Of a stretch of DNA of 64,000 bases, positions 51,420-60,495 are shown in pieces. Every line of letters starts with the position of its first letter. Position 1 is the stretch's first letter. Below the pieces are notes generated by a model that saw nothing but the letters and a program-made list of their open reading frames with translations, was not told the origin of the DNA and searched no databases. The DNA is from Paenibacillus sp. TCA20 (lineage in GTDB: Bacteria > Bacillota > Bacilli > Paenibacillales > Paenibacillaceae), in contig NZ_BBIW01000011.1 in assembly GCF_000732325.1 (NCBI RefSeq), positions 62,001 through 126,000 of the forward strand, in the 5' to 3' direction. The position numbers and the translations under genes are program-made.

Positions 51420-53471
51420 TTATTTGATTGTTATAATTCCCTCTTCGCCTGCTTTCAGTACACCGGATTTATTCAGTGTAACTGTGGATCCTTCCGGCAG
51501 GTTAGAGAAAATAATTGGTGAAATAATGGAAGGAGCATGCTCCTTAACATAATTCACGTCAACTTCCATGATCGGTTGACCTGCAGAGACAAGATCTCCC
51601 TCAGCAACCAGAACATTAAAGCCTTGGCCTTTCAGCTTCACCGTGTTAACTCCAATGTGAACAAGTACTTCCTTGCCGCCGTCAGACATGATGCCGACCG
51701 CATGCTTGCTTGGGAATACATTGAACACTTTACCGTTCACTGGTGATACAATCGTTCCATCATGCGGCAGAATCGCGAATCCATCACCTGTCATTTTCTC
51801 CGAAAATACAGGGTCTGGAACTGTCGTAATATCGAGAAGCTCACCGTTGACCGGCATCACGATCTGCTCGTTGATGATCGCTTCACCTGCTTCACCTTGT
51901 GCCTGCTCTTCTTCAGGTTTAGGCTCTTCAGCTGCTGGAGCTGGTGCCGGTGTACGCCCCTCCATGATGTCCTTCATTTGGGACTTGATCGTATCGGAAC
52001 GTGTCCCGAAGATCGCCTGTACGTTGTTACCAACTTCCAATACTCCAGAAGCACCAAGGTCTTTCAAACGCCCTTTATTGACGTTGCCTTTATCTTTAAC
52101 CTCGATACGAAGTCTTGTGATACATGCATCCAAATGCTTGATGTTATCTGAACCACCAAAGGCTTTTAGAATTTGATGCGGGAGCTCGTCCTTCGATCCT
52201 GTATTGTTCGATCCCGTCTCTACTACTTTGTCCTCGCGTCCCGGTGTTTTCAGATTGAATTTCTGAATGACGAAACGGAAACCGAAGTAGTAGATTACCG
52301 CAAATACAAGACCTACGACAATAACCAGCCACCAAGGCGTACGGTTTGGCAATACGCCGAACAGCATGAAGTCAATGAATCCGCCGGAGAAGGTCATCCC
52401 GATCTTAACGCCGAGAATGTGCATCACCATAAAGGACAAACCTGCAAACACAGCATGAACTGCGAACAAGATTGGTGCTACGAACAGGAATGAGAACTCA
52501 AGCGGCTCTGTAATACCTGTCAGGAAGGCTGTCAGTGCACCGGAAACCATCAGGGAACCGACAACTTTCTTGTTCTCTGGCTTCGCTGTGTGGTAGATCG
52601 CAAGTGCTGCAGCCGGAAGACCGAACATCATGAACGGATATTTACCTGTCGTAAATGTACCTGCTGTAAATTCTACACCATCACGAAGCTGAGCCATGAA
52701 TATCTTCTGGTCACCACGAACGAGTTCTCCAGCCTTGTTTACATATTCACCAAACTCAAACCAGAATGGAGAGTAGAAGATGTGATGTAAACCAAACGGA
52801 ATGAGCGAGCGTTCGATCACACCGAAAATAAAGGCAGCCAGTGTTTTGTTCGTATCAATCATACTTGTAGAAATAAAGTTCATCGCATTTTGAATTGGCG
52901 GCCAGATCAATGTTAGAGCCAAACCAATCAGTAGCGCCATCACTGCAGTGATAATTGGAACAAAACGTTTACCTGCAAAGAAGCCAAGGTAGGACGGAAG
53001 CTCGATTTTGAAAAACCGATTGTACATCGAGGCAGCCAAGACCCCGATTATGATACCACCGAACACGCCTGTCTGCAAAGTCGGGATACCGAGTACGCTT
53101 GCGTAAGCAAAGTCCCCTTGAGTAAGTACGTAATCATTTACACCCATTACGGTGCCCATTGTTACGTTCATAACAAGGTAACCGATAATCGCAGCGAGAC
53201 CCGCAACGCCGTCTCCACCGGCAAGACCAATTGCTACGCCGACCGCGAACAGCAAGGACAGGTTATCAAAGACAATTTGTCCCGAGTTCATCATGACATT
53301 AGCAATGACTTGAATCCAGTGCGCTTCTAGAAAAGGCACATACTGCAGGAAGTCCGGGTTGACCAGAAGGTTCCCGATCCCGAGCAGAAGTCCTGCCGCC
53401 GGCAAGATCGCAACCGGAAGCATGACTGCTTTACCGACACGCTGCAACACGCCGAAAAGCTTTTTGAACAT
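51420..53471 (-). CDS. ptsG: Glucose-specific PTS enzyme IICBA
   Basis: 683 residues, fused C-B-A. The EIIC membrane channel (about 1-390) starts MFKKLFGVLQRVGKAVMLPV and has GITEPLEFSFLFVAP. EIIB has its phospho-Cys in NIKHLDACITRLRIEVKD (near 448). A Pro/Glu-rich linker (about 505-530) leads to EIIA with the phospho-His in EVLVHIGVNTVKLKGQGF (near 605). ATG 53471 follows AAGGAGTG; a longer in-frame reading runs across the terminator and RAT site and is not translated as such. It is controlled by GlcT antitermination. Confidence 0.95.
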   Translation of the reverse strand: MFKKLFGVLQRVGKAVMLPVAILPAAGLLLGIGNLLVNPDFLQYVPFLEAHWIQVIANVMMNSGQIVFDNLSLLFAVGVAIGLAGGDGVAGLAAIIGYLVMNVTMGTVMGVNDYVLTQGDFAYASVLGIPTLQTGVFGGIIIGVLAASMYNRFFKIELPSYLGFFAGKRFVPIITAVMALLIGLALTLIWPPIQNAMNFISTSMIDTNKTLAAFIFGVIERSLIPFGLHHIFYSPFWFEFGEYVNKAGELVRGDQKIFMAQLRDGVEFTAGTFTTGKYPFMMFGLPAAALAIYHTAKPENKKVVGSLMVSGALTAFLTGITEPLEFSFLFVAPILFAVHAVFAGLSFMVMHILGVKIGMTFSGGFIDFMLFGVLPNRTPWWLVIVVGLVFAVIYYFGFRFVIQKFNLKTPGREDKVVETGSNNTGSKDELPHQILKAFGGSDNIKHLDACITRLRIEVKDKGNVNKGRLKDLGASGVLEVGNNVQAIFGTRSDTIKSQMKDIMEGRTPAPAPAAEEPKPEEEQAQGEAGEAIINEQIVMPVNGELLDITTVPDPVFSEKMTGDGFAILPHDGTIVSPVNGKVFNVFPSKHAVGIMSDGGKEVLVHIGVNTVKLKGQGFNVLVAEGDLVSAGQPIMEVDVNYVKEHAPSIISPIIFSNLPEGSTVTLNKSGVLKAGEEGIITIK

Positions 53472-53520
53472 GTGTTTCACTCCTTCAAGGATATATGTGT
53501 TAGTTGATTTCGAGGAACGC

Positions 53521-53636
53521 AAAAAAGGCATGAGCGTATAGAGCATGTGTACAACAACCTGTGGGTTATAATGCCCAATAGTGGTCATTGCCAATCATAC
53601 TTTAATCAACTCATGCCTGATCGAATCAGTAACACG
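53521..53636 (-). promoter_or_regulatory. RAT antiterminator site and overlapping terminator of ptsG
   Basis: On the minus strand GTTACTGATTCGATCAGGCA (within 53609-53636) matches the GlcT RNA antiterminator sequence. Its GGCATGAG end (53610-53617) also pairs with CTCATGCC (53527-53534), followed by TTTTTT. RAT and terminator are mutually exclusive. The 327-bp gap from 53472 to 53798 holds this control region and no gene. Confidence 0.88.
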
Positions 53637-53798
53637 TCAAAAATATTAAGCTGTTAATTGCTACGGTCAACATCATAGCACCAGAAAAAAAAGATTGCAA
53701 GCCTTTTCAATCAAAAAATTATTTTAATTTTGAAATAATTTAATAACCACAAGATGTAGATGCAAACTACAATAAGACTCAACATATTGAATAGAAAT

Positions 53799-54647
53799 TT
53801 ATTCGTTACGCTCCTTTTTTTGGGAAAGACGCTGTAAATGCATCGTCAAATAACTCACCTCGGCGGAGTACACAGGAAGATTAATTCTTCTCTCCATAAT
53901 CTTCGTCAGCTTCCAAGCAAGCGAATACATCTCCGGATATTCTTGATTAAGCAGTGAATCCAATTTGTAAATCTCGGCTACTTCTTCACCGCGTCGAACC
54001 CTTTCGATTGCAAATCTAAGATGGGTCACAAGCCTGGAATAATCCAGAGAATCACGAGGGATACGGTAATCGAGCTGCTCCTCAACCAGAGCCACCAGGT
54101 CTGCTATGAGCTTGGAATGCTCTTGCACCTGTGAAATATTCTGATTCGTCATGGCACTATAAATGTGAAGGGCTACAAATCCAATCTCTTCTTTGCCAAG
54201 ATCCACTCCCAGACGCTTCTCGATCAGCTCGATGGCATACTCCGCAAATTCATACTCCATGGGATACATATCTTTTGTCTCGTACAAAAAAGGATTATGC
54301 AATACGATGCCTTGCTCTTTGCGCTTCATAGCAAAGGCAATATGATCGGTCAAGGCAATATGAATATGCTCGTTGAGAGGAACGTTGCTCTTGCTCGTTA
54401 TATTTAAAATAATATCGTTAATCGTTTCTATTAACTTCTCACTAACACGAGGAACCAGCTGCTTGTATTGCTCCTGCTCCTCCTGCCTAGTTAATATAAA
54501 CATTTTTTCTACTGCCTGCAGAGGAATTTGATCACCTGATTTGCGATTGAATCCAATCCCTTTGCTGATGATGACTACTTCTTCGTGTTCAGGGTGGGTC
54601 GCGATAATCACATTGTTATTCAACACTTTAGCTACCTTCAGGTTCAC
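53799..54647 (-). CDS. glcT: Transcription antiterminator GlcT (BglG family)
   Basis: 282 residues. The N-terminal RNA-binding CAT domain (about 1-55) begins VNLKVAKVLNNNVIIA. Two PTS regulation domains follow (about 65-170 and 175-282), with His residues at HIHIALTDHIAFAM, VALHIYSAMTN, VTHLRFAIERV and YLTMHLQRL. Without glucose EII~P inactivates it; with glucose it binds the RAT site before ptsG. The start is GTG 54647 behind AGAGGTG, giving the normal length; an ATG 48 bp upstream is unsupported. Confidence 0.92.
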   Translation of the reverse strand: MNLKVAKVLNNNVIIATHPEHEEVVIISKGIGFNRKSGDQIPLQAVEKMFILTRQEEQEQYKQLVPRVSEKLIETINDIILNITSKSNVPLNEHIHIALTDHIAFAMKRKEQGIVLHNPFLYETKDMYPMEYEFAEYAIELIEKRLGVDLGKEEIGFVALHIYSAMTNQNISQVQEHSKLIADLVALVEEQLDYRIPRDSLDYSRLVTHLRFAIERVRRGEEVAEIYKLDSLLNQEYPEMYSLAWKLTKIMERRINLPVYSAEVSYLTMHLQRLSQKKERNE

Positions 54648-54771
54648 TTTTGCACCTCTTTTAGCCCCATAATTCGTAATTTTGGCGTGTCGCATCTAAA
54701 TAAGATACACCACGCTTAAGTTAACAAATTATGAGGCTAAGGTCAATATTTAACCGTTGGAAGTACTAGGC

Positions 54772-56313
54772 CTAGATAGTTTCTTTGGTAGCAACCACTT
54801 CAGCTGGAATCTTCAAATGGTCTATTGCTGCTGGCTCCGAAGGAGCGGTTGGAATTGCCTCTTTGGTAAATCCTTGGATGAGCTGCTCAACATCGATACC
54901 TGACACGCTCTTCAGCATTTCAGGAGCTGTTGACATGAGCTCGGTCACGTAATTGCTGACTCTTGCAGCCCCTTCTCCTTTGCCTGTATCAACAACGGTA
55001 AGCTTGTCGATGGAGGAGATTGGCTGTGCGATACGCTCAGCAAGCTCAGGCAGCATTTTTACAATGATATCGAGCACAGCCGCTTCGCCGAACTTCTGGA
55101 AAGCCTCTGCCAGTTTTTCCTTCGCTTCCGCTTCGGCAAAACCCTTCAGACGGATCACCTCTGCATCTGCTGTACCTTTTGCACGCTCGGCATCCGCGAC
55201 AGCCTGACCCTCAAGACGCTTCTGCTCAGCTGTAGCCTTTGCTTGTGTTTCAATGGAGTATTGCACAGCATCTGCTTCGCGCATTCTTTTGGCCTTGTCG
55301 GCTTCTGCCGCCTGCTCTACCGCATAACGATCTGCCTCGGCCTTCTTCTTCACTTCTGCATCATATTGCTTCTCACGCACCGTAATTTCCTTTTCCTGAA
55401 GATCAATTTCACGCTCTTTACGTACGAGCTCTACCTTCATTTGCTCCTCGACCATCGTCTGTCTCGCACGGGCTTCTTGAATGTGGTAAGCCTGATCCGC
55501 TTCTGCTTTTGCCGTATCTTGATCTTTCTTAAAGGACGCGACCTTCAACTCTTTTTCTTTGGCTGCTTCTGCGATATTTGTATCCCGGAGTAGTTCCGCT
55601 TTCTGCCCTTGTTCTTCTGCATTCGCTTTTTGGATTCTCGCATCTCGTACGGCTTCCGCCTCCGCAATCTCTGCATCCCGTTTCACCATGGCAATTCGGG
55701 GCTTACCGAGCGCATCAAGATATCCGTGCTTGTCGCGAACATCTTTAATTGTAAAAGATACGATGGTCAAGCCCATCTTCTTCAAATCTCTTGCCGCCAC
55801 GCCCTGAACCTCTTGAGCAAATCGATCCCGGTTACGGTACACTTCTTCTACCGTCATTGAGCCGAGAATCGCACGCAGATGACCTTCGAGCACTTCCTGA
55901 GCTTCGCTTTTCAAAGCTTCAATTGGTTTACCAATAAATTGTTCTGCCGCTGTAGCCACATCTTCAATCGAACTGCCGACCTTGATGATGGCTACTCCAT
56001 CTGCAATAACCGGTACTCCCTGCTCGGTATATACTTCAGGTGTTGTTACATCGAGCTTATGGGATAATAGTGATATGAACTCCGACTGCTGGAATACCGG
56101 CCATATAAAAGTACCTCCGCCGCGAACAATCTTTATTTCCCGTCCTGATTCATCACTAGATATATTCTTCCTTCCAAGAAAGGAGCCGGTAACAATCATT
56201 GCTTCGTCTGGACCTACGGTCTTGTATCTCGCCCAGAAGGCGATACCGAGGATTAAAATTACAATCACTACAATTGCGGGAATAAGTAAAGATTCTTGCA
56301 TGAAATCTGGCAT
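54772..56313 (-). CDS. floT: Flotillin-like protein FloT
   Basis: Scaffold of bacterial lipid microdomains. 513 residues: a membrane segment near the N-terminus (LLIPAIVVIVILILGIAFWA), a PHB/SPFH domain (about 30-230), then a long Ala/Glu/Lys-rich coiled coil (about 230-400) with repeated EA motifs, and a C-terminal oligomerisation part. ATG 56313 has better spacing to AGAGGAG than ATG 56319. It is the second gene after nfeD, under a SigW-like promoter. Confidence 0.92.
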   Translation of the reverse strand: MPDFMQESLLIPAIVVIVILILGIAFWARYKTVGPDEAMIVTGSFLGRKNISSDESGREIKIVRGGGTFIWPVFQQSEFISLLSHKLDVTTPEVYTEQGVPVIADGVAIIKVGSSIEDVATAAEQFIGKPIEALKSEAQEVLEGHLRAILGSMTVEEVYRNRDRFAQEVQGVAARDLKKMGLTIVSFTIKDVRDKHGYLDALGKPRIAMVKRDAEIAEAEAVRDARIQKANAEEQGQKAELLRDTNIAEAAKEKELKVASFKKDQDTAKAEADQAYHIQEARARQTMVEEQMKVELVRKEREIDLQEKEITVREKQYDAEVKKKAEADRYAVEQAAEADKAKRMREADAVQYSIETQAKATAEQKRLEGQAVADAERAKGTADAEVIRLKGFAEAEAKEKLAEAFQKFGEAAVLDIIVKMLPELAERIAQPISSIDKLTVVDTGKGEGAARVSNYVTELMSTAPEMLKSVSGIDVEQLIQGFTKEAIPTAPSEPAAIDHLKIPAEVVATKETI

Positions 56314-56346
56314 TCTCATCTCTCCTCTAAGTTTAATATATCTTTG

Positions 56347-56868
56347 CTACAAACTGTCTAACTCCGCTACACGCAGTACGCCATCCGCAACCTCCACAAC
56401 TACGACCCTGGTACCTGCCGTAATCGGTTTGGCTTCAAAGCTGGAAGCGGTATGAAGGGTATTTCCACTTACGAGCTTAATCATCACTTCACCATAACCC
56501 TTCTCTGGAACGGGAACAGTGATCTCGCCAATCTTTCCAGCAAGCTCTCGCATGGAAAAACCGGTCGACACTTCGCTGTTTCGTGCAGGCCTTATGTAAG
56601 CAAAAAACACAGTCAACGCCCCAAGTACGCCGAACAACAGGGATAGCAGCACATGACCGGCTGTGTCTAGCTCGGTATACTTCATCAGCAGAATACCCGC
56701 TCCCCCAAAGGTGGTGATCGCACTCGCGATGACTGTGGAATTCAAAAATTCAACACCTGCCAGCTCAAATGAACCTTCCAGCAAACCATCAAACAAATCT
56801 CCGAATAAGACGCTAACAAGTGCAAATATTGCGCCCCCGATCAGGCAAGCCCAGTATAACGTCTCCAT
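56347..56868 (-). CDS. NfeD-family membrane protein (YuaF-like)
   Basis: 173 residues. About three membrane helices lie in the first 95 residues, followed by a soluble OB-fold (about 105-170: GKIGEITVPVPEKGYGEVMI, ITAGTRVVVVEVADGVLRV). NfeD proteins of this short type pair with flotillins; in B. subtilis yuaF-floT is one SigW operon. GGGAGGTGAAAT precedes the ATG, and floT begins 33 bp after its stop. Confidence 0.88.
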   Translation of the reverse strand: METLYWACLIGGAIFALVSVLFGDLFDGLLEGSFELAGVEFLNSTVIASAITTFGGAGILLMKYTELDTAGHVLLSLLFGVLGALTVFFAYIRPARNSEVSTGFSMRELAGKIGEITVPVPEKGYGEVMIKLVSGNTLHTASSFEAKPITAGTRVVVVEVADGVLRVAELDSL

Positions 56869-56904
56869 ATTTCACCTCCCTCAGATCTTGGATGCACATG
56901 TCAA

Positions 56905-56934
56905 TATATACGTATGGATTAGGTAAATGTTTCA
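56905..56934 (-). promoter_or_regulatory. SigW-type ECF promoter of nfeD-floT
   Basis: On the minus strand TGAAAC (56929-56934), 16-bp spacer, CGTATATA (56905-56912). This matches the envelope-stress SigW consensus TGAAAC-N16-CGTA exactly and is the known class of promoter for this operon in Bacillus. Confidence 0.85.
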
Positions 56935-56967
56935 AAATTATGAAGAGGGAGCTAATTGAGGCAGGGA

Positions 56968-57476
56968 TAAGGAAAGTGGGCATAGGTTTAATTGCTGCGG
57001 TTGACGGATTGTTCTTCAGATCGCAAATTGCCTTTGAATTCTCTCGATCTTATCAAACATTCAACGGTTAGAAGTCCAAAGACAAAAAGCGAACGCTTCG
57101 CTTCTTCTGTAACAATTCCGTCCTCCTTCACTTGCCCATACTCTCTTCAAATATCTCGACCCAGCTCAATTACCTCCCTGGAGGGGAGGGTAAAGCGGCA
57201 GGAGTGGCATGGGATCAATAGCTGCGGTTGACGGATTGTTTCTCAGATCGCAAATTGCCTTTGGATTTTCTTGATCTTATCAAACATTCAACGGTTAGAA
57301 ATCCAAAGACAAAAAGCGAACGCTTCGCTTCTTCTGTAACAATTCCATCCTCCTTCGCTTGCCCATGCTCTCTCGAAATATCTAGACCCGCTCAATTACC
57401 TCACTGGATGGGAGGGTAAAGCGGAAGGAGTGGGCATGGGATCAATAGCTGCGGTTGACGGATTGTTCCTCAGAAC
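56968..57476. repeat. Tandem repeat, 227-bp unit, about 2.2 copies
   Basis: GCTGCGGTTGACGGATTGTT recurs at 56994, 57221 and 57448, exactly 227 bp apart, and the sequence between is over 85 percent alike by eye. The third copy stops after its first 30 to 50 bases. Each full unit contains the hairpin AAGCGAACGCTTCGCTT. Short ORFs inside are copies of one another and look non-coding. The element lies between the nfeD-floT promoter and the alcohol dehydrogenase terminator and may be a dispersed Paenibacillus repeat. Confidence 0.85.
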
Positions 57477-57498
57477 ATTTTCTTATTGCATGCCAAAC

Positions 57499-57531
57499 AG
57501 CCCTTTGCATATTAAACAAGTGCAAAGGGCT
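57499..57531. terminator. Intrinsic terminator near the alcohol dehydrogenase end
   Basis: AGCCCTTTGCA, 11-base loop, TGCAAAGGGCT. TGTTTGG follows on the minus strand; TGTTTGTTATG and a T-run follow on the plus strand. Confidence 0.65.
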
Positions 57532-57547
57532 GTTTGTTATGTTTTTT

Positions 57548-58711
57548 TTACAAGGATGCTTTATAAATTTCTACTACATCCTCGCGCTGCAATTTATTGA
57601 AGTTACCAAACGGTCCAAAGCGCATCGCTTTATCCGCCATCACATCAATTTGACTCGCGTCAATATCATAGTCTGCCAAACGGTTTGGTGCGCCGATGCT
57701 TGTCCAGAATGAGCTCAGTGCATCGATTCCCTCGAGTGCAATCTGCTCATCGCTCTTGCCTTCCGGATTCACATCAAACACATTAATCGCAAGACGCTTA
57801 AATCGGGATACATCGACATGCAGGTTATGCTTCATCCAGTTCGGGAACAGAATCGCAAGCCCTCCGCCATGCGGAATGTCATAAACGGCAGACACGGCGT
57901 GCTCGATATTGTGCGTAGCCCAGTCGCCTGCAAGACCCATGCTCAGTATATTGTTCAGCGCCATCGTACCGCAGTACAGAATGGTTTCACGCAGCTCATA
58001 ATTCTCCAGATCGTTAATCAGCTTAGGAGCTGCCTCGATCACCGTACGCAGGATCGTTTCACAGAAGCCCAATTGTACCGGAGTATTCGTATCCAGATGG
58101 AAGTAATGCTCCAATGTATGAGACATCATATCTACCATGCCATACACGGTTTGATCTTGAGGTACGGAGAAGGTATGCACCGGATCCAGAATTGAAAAGG
58201 CAGGGAATACTAGCGGACTTCCCCAGCCCAGCTTCTCCTGCGTTTCTTGATTCGTAATAACCGAGCCGCTGTTCATCTCTGAACCCGTTGCGGCCATCGT
58301 CAGTACTGTAGCCAGCGGCAATGCGGCTTCCGGCTTCGCCTTACGCTCTGCAAAGTCCCACATGCTTCCATCGTATTTAGCACCGACGGCAATCGCTTTG
58401 GCACAGTCAATTACACTACCTCCGCCAACAGCCAGAATCAGATCAATATCGTGTTCTTTGCAAAGGTCTGCTCCTGTATGTACTGTCGACAGGCGAGGAT
58501 TCGGCTCAACGCCGGCCAGTTCATGAACCTCAGCTCCGATTTCAGACAACAGCTGAATGACTTGGTCATAAAGACCATTACGTTTTATACTGCCACCGCC
58601 GTAAACAAGCAGCACCTTGTTCCCGTATTTAGGGACTTCGGTTTTTAGTGCTGCAAGCTGACCTTTACCAAAGATCAGGCGTGTAGGATTATGAAATTGA
58701 AAAGCTCTCAT
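57548..58711 (-). CDS. Iron-containing alcohol dehydrogenase (YugJ/BdhA-like)
   Basis: 387 residues of the group III alcohol dehydrogenase fold. NAD(P) motif LAVGGGSVIDCAKAIAVGAK, then MAATGSEMNSGSVITN, and the metal ligands Asp/His in the MVDMMSHTLEHYF helix, then HNIEHAVSAVYDIPHGGGLA. It resembles NADH-dependent butanol dehydrogenases. ATG 58711 starts the family motif MRAFQFHNPTRLIFGKG and follows TGGAGGCG. It appears to be monocistronic. Confidence 0.9.
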   Translation of the reverse strand: MRAFQFHNPTRLIFGKGQLAALKTEVPKYGNKVLLVYGGGSIKRNGLYDQVIQLLSEIGAEVHELAGVEPNPRLSTVHTGADLCKEHDIDLILAVGGGSVIDCAKAIAVGAKYDGSMWDFAERKAKPEAALPLATVLTMAATGSEMNSGSVITNQETQEKLGWGSPLVFPAFSILDPVHTFSVPQDQTVYGMVDMMSHTLEHYFHLDTNTPVQLGFCETILRTVIEAAPKLINDLENYELRETILYCGTMALNNILSMGLAGDWATHNIEHAVSAVYDIPHGGGLAILFPNWMKHNLHVDVSRFKRLAINVFDVNPEGKSDEQIALEGIDALSSFWTSIGAPNRLADYDIDASQIDVMADKAMRFGPFGNFNKLQREDVVEIYKASL

Positions 58712-58810
58712 TGTAAGATTCGCCTCCAAGCATACATTTTGATAGTGATACACTTCTTATTATAGGATCATTTGTTTCCAAAAAACAAACTTCCGCATCG
58801 TTCCTTAGGA

Positions 58811-58845
58811 AAAAGCAAAGCCCATCCCTAACAAGGGACAGGCTT
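58811..58845 (-). terminator. Intrinsic terminator of the gal operon
   Basis: On the minus strand AAGCC-TG-TCCCT pairs with AGGGA-TG-GGCTT across loop TGTT, followed by TGCTTTTT. Confidence 0.65.
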
Positions 58846-58877
58846 GCATTGCAACTAAAGATGAGGCTTCTATTCCG

Positions 58878-60491
58878 TTATTCCGTATAACCTAGATGCT
58901 GTACAAAGCGACGGAATGCTTTTTTACCAGCTTCATCTCGTTTGTATACACCGGCGTGCTCGAGAATTTGAGCAAATTTATTGCCTGCTTCTTCCTGTAC
59001 TCGGGCCACAGCCGCTTCCTTAGACAGAGCAGCACCGTACTTCTCAATCAGAGCGTGGATCCATTCTGTATGCTTGTGAAGATCAGACGCTTCATCGCCG
59101 ACAGCTGATTTCAGAAGCTCATCATCACCAGTCAATATATCCGCGATAAGATCCAATTCTTCTTTTAGTCGTCCAGGCAGAATCGCGAGGCCCATGACTT
59201 CGATCAGACCGATATTTTCTTTCTTCAGATGGTGCATTTCACGATGGGGATGGAAGATTCCCTCCGGATACTCTTCACTTGTACGGTTATTGCGGAGAAC
59301 GAGATCCATCTCATATCCCCCGTCTGCCGCACGCCGCACAATCGGTGTTACCGTATTGTGAGGTACCTTCTGACCATCCTGCTCCGTATGTGACAGAATA
59401 TCTACCTCTGGATCACTGTACACCTTCCATGCCTCATAAATATCATTTGCCGCTTCAAGCAAGACCGCTTGATCCTGGGAAGAGAGTCTCAGCACAGACA
59501 TCGGCCATTTTACAAGACTCAGTGAAACGCCTGGAGCCGCATCATTATGGAACACAGCCTCCTGCACTGCATTTTGAATCGCAAATGTATGTCTTCCACC
59601 CTGGAAATGATCATGCGTCAATATGCTTCCGCCCACGATGGGAAGATCCGCGTTAGAACCGATGAAATAATGTGGGTATTGATCCACAAATCCAAGCAGG
59701 CGGCGCAGCGTATCCTTCGTCAGCTTCATTGGTACATGGTCATGATGGAACACGATACAGTGCTCGTTATAGTAAACATAAGGAGAGTATTGGAACAGCC
59801 ACTTCTCATCATTCAGCGTAAGCGGAATGGTTCTCAGGTTCTGACGAGCAGGATGATTAATCCGGCCTCTGTAGCCTACATTCTCACGGCAGAGCTGACA
59901 CTTAGGATATACAGGCGGCGGAAGCAGCTTAGCCATCGCAATTTCTTTTGGACTTTTTTCCGGCTTGGACAGATTAATCGTAATCTCGATCTCTCCATAT
60001 TCCGTAGGCTGCTTCCAATACACATTCTTCGAGATGCGATCCATGCGAATATAGTTGGAATCGATGGACAGTTCATAGAACCGGCTCGTTGCGGCCTCTA
60101 TTCCCTTCTCTGCCTGAATCTCACGGAACTCCCGAATCACTTCAGAAGGACGAGCCATCACCAGTCCCATGATCTTCGCATCCAGCAAGTCCCTGTACGT
60201 ATCCGTATTCTCCGGAATGAGTCCGATCTCATAACCGTAATCGATCAGCACATCAATCAGCGGCTGTGGTCCAGACAGCTCAGATTCATCCATCGTGCCT
60301 GCATAAGGCTCGTCAAGATCAAACAAACTCAGCAGCTGGTTACGGCTATAATCATAATCTGCATCCTCGATCAGATGACGTCTTGCTGCAAACAATACCA
60401 AACGTTCTATGGCATGAAGCGCTTCTTGTGCAGCGGATGACTGCTTATTCTGTTTCTCTCCTGCATTTGTATTCACGTTCATCTCTGCCAT
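58878..60491 (-). CDS. galT: Galactose-1-phosphate uridylyltransferase, class II
   Basis: Exchanges UMP between UDP-glucose and galactose-1-phosphate. 537 residues, the long Firmicute type. Motifs are YPKCQLCRENVGYRGRINHP (Cys pair), IVFHHDHVPM, LPIVGGSILTHDHFQGG (His-rich active site) and EYPEGIFHPHREMHHLKKEN. ATG 60491 follows GGGGAG; a longer in-frame reading overlaps galE. Last gene of galK-galE-galT. Confidence 0.94.
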   Translation of the reverse strand: MAEMNVNTNAGEKQNKQSSAAQEALHAIERLVLFAARRHLIEDADYDYSRNQLLSLFDLDEPYAGTMDESELSGPQPLIDVLIDYGYEIGLIPENTDTYRDLLDAKIMGLVMARPSEVIREFREIQAEKGIEAATSRFYELSIDSNYIRMDRISKNVYWKQPTEYGEIEITINLSKPEKSPKEIAMAKLLPPPVYPKCQLCRENVGYRGRINHPARQNLRTIPLTLNDEKWLFQYSPYVYYNEHCIVFHHDHVPMKLTKDTLRRLLGFVDQYPHYFIGSNADLPIVGGSILTHDHFQGGRHTFAIQNAVQEAVFHNDAAPGVSLSLVKWPMSVLRLSSQDQAVLLEAANDIYEAWKVYSDPEVDILSHTEQDGQKVPHNTVTPIVRRAADGGYEMDLVLRNNRTSEEYPEGIFHPHREMHHLKKENIGLIEVMGLAILPGRLKEELDLIADILTGDDELLKSAVGDEASDLHKHTEWIHALIEKYGAALSKEAAVARVQEEAGNKFAQILEHAGVYKRDEAGKKAFRRFVQHLGYTE

Positions 60492-60495
60492 TTGC

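Noticed and set aside
53472..53594. N-terminal extension of PtsG
   Set aside because: The frame stays open upstream of ATG 53471, but it runs through the terminator. The ribosome binding site and family N-terminus support 53471.
56992..57419. Two similar short ORFs in the tandem repeat
   Set aside because: Their likeness follows from the DNA repeat, they lack ribosome binding sites, and they match no known fold.
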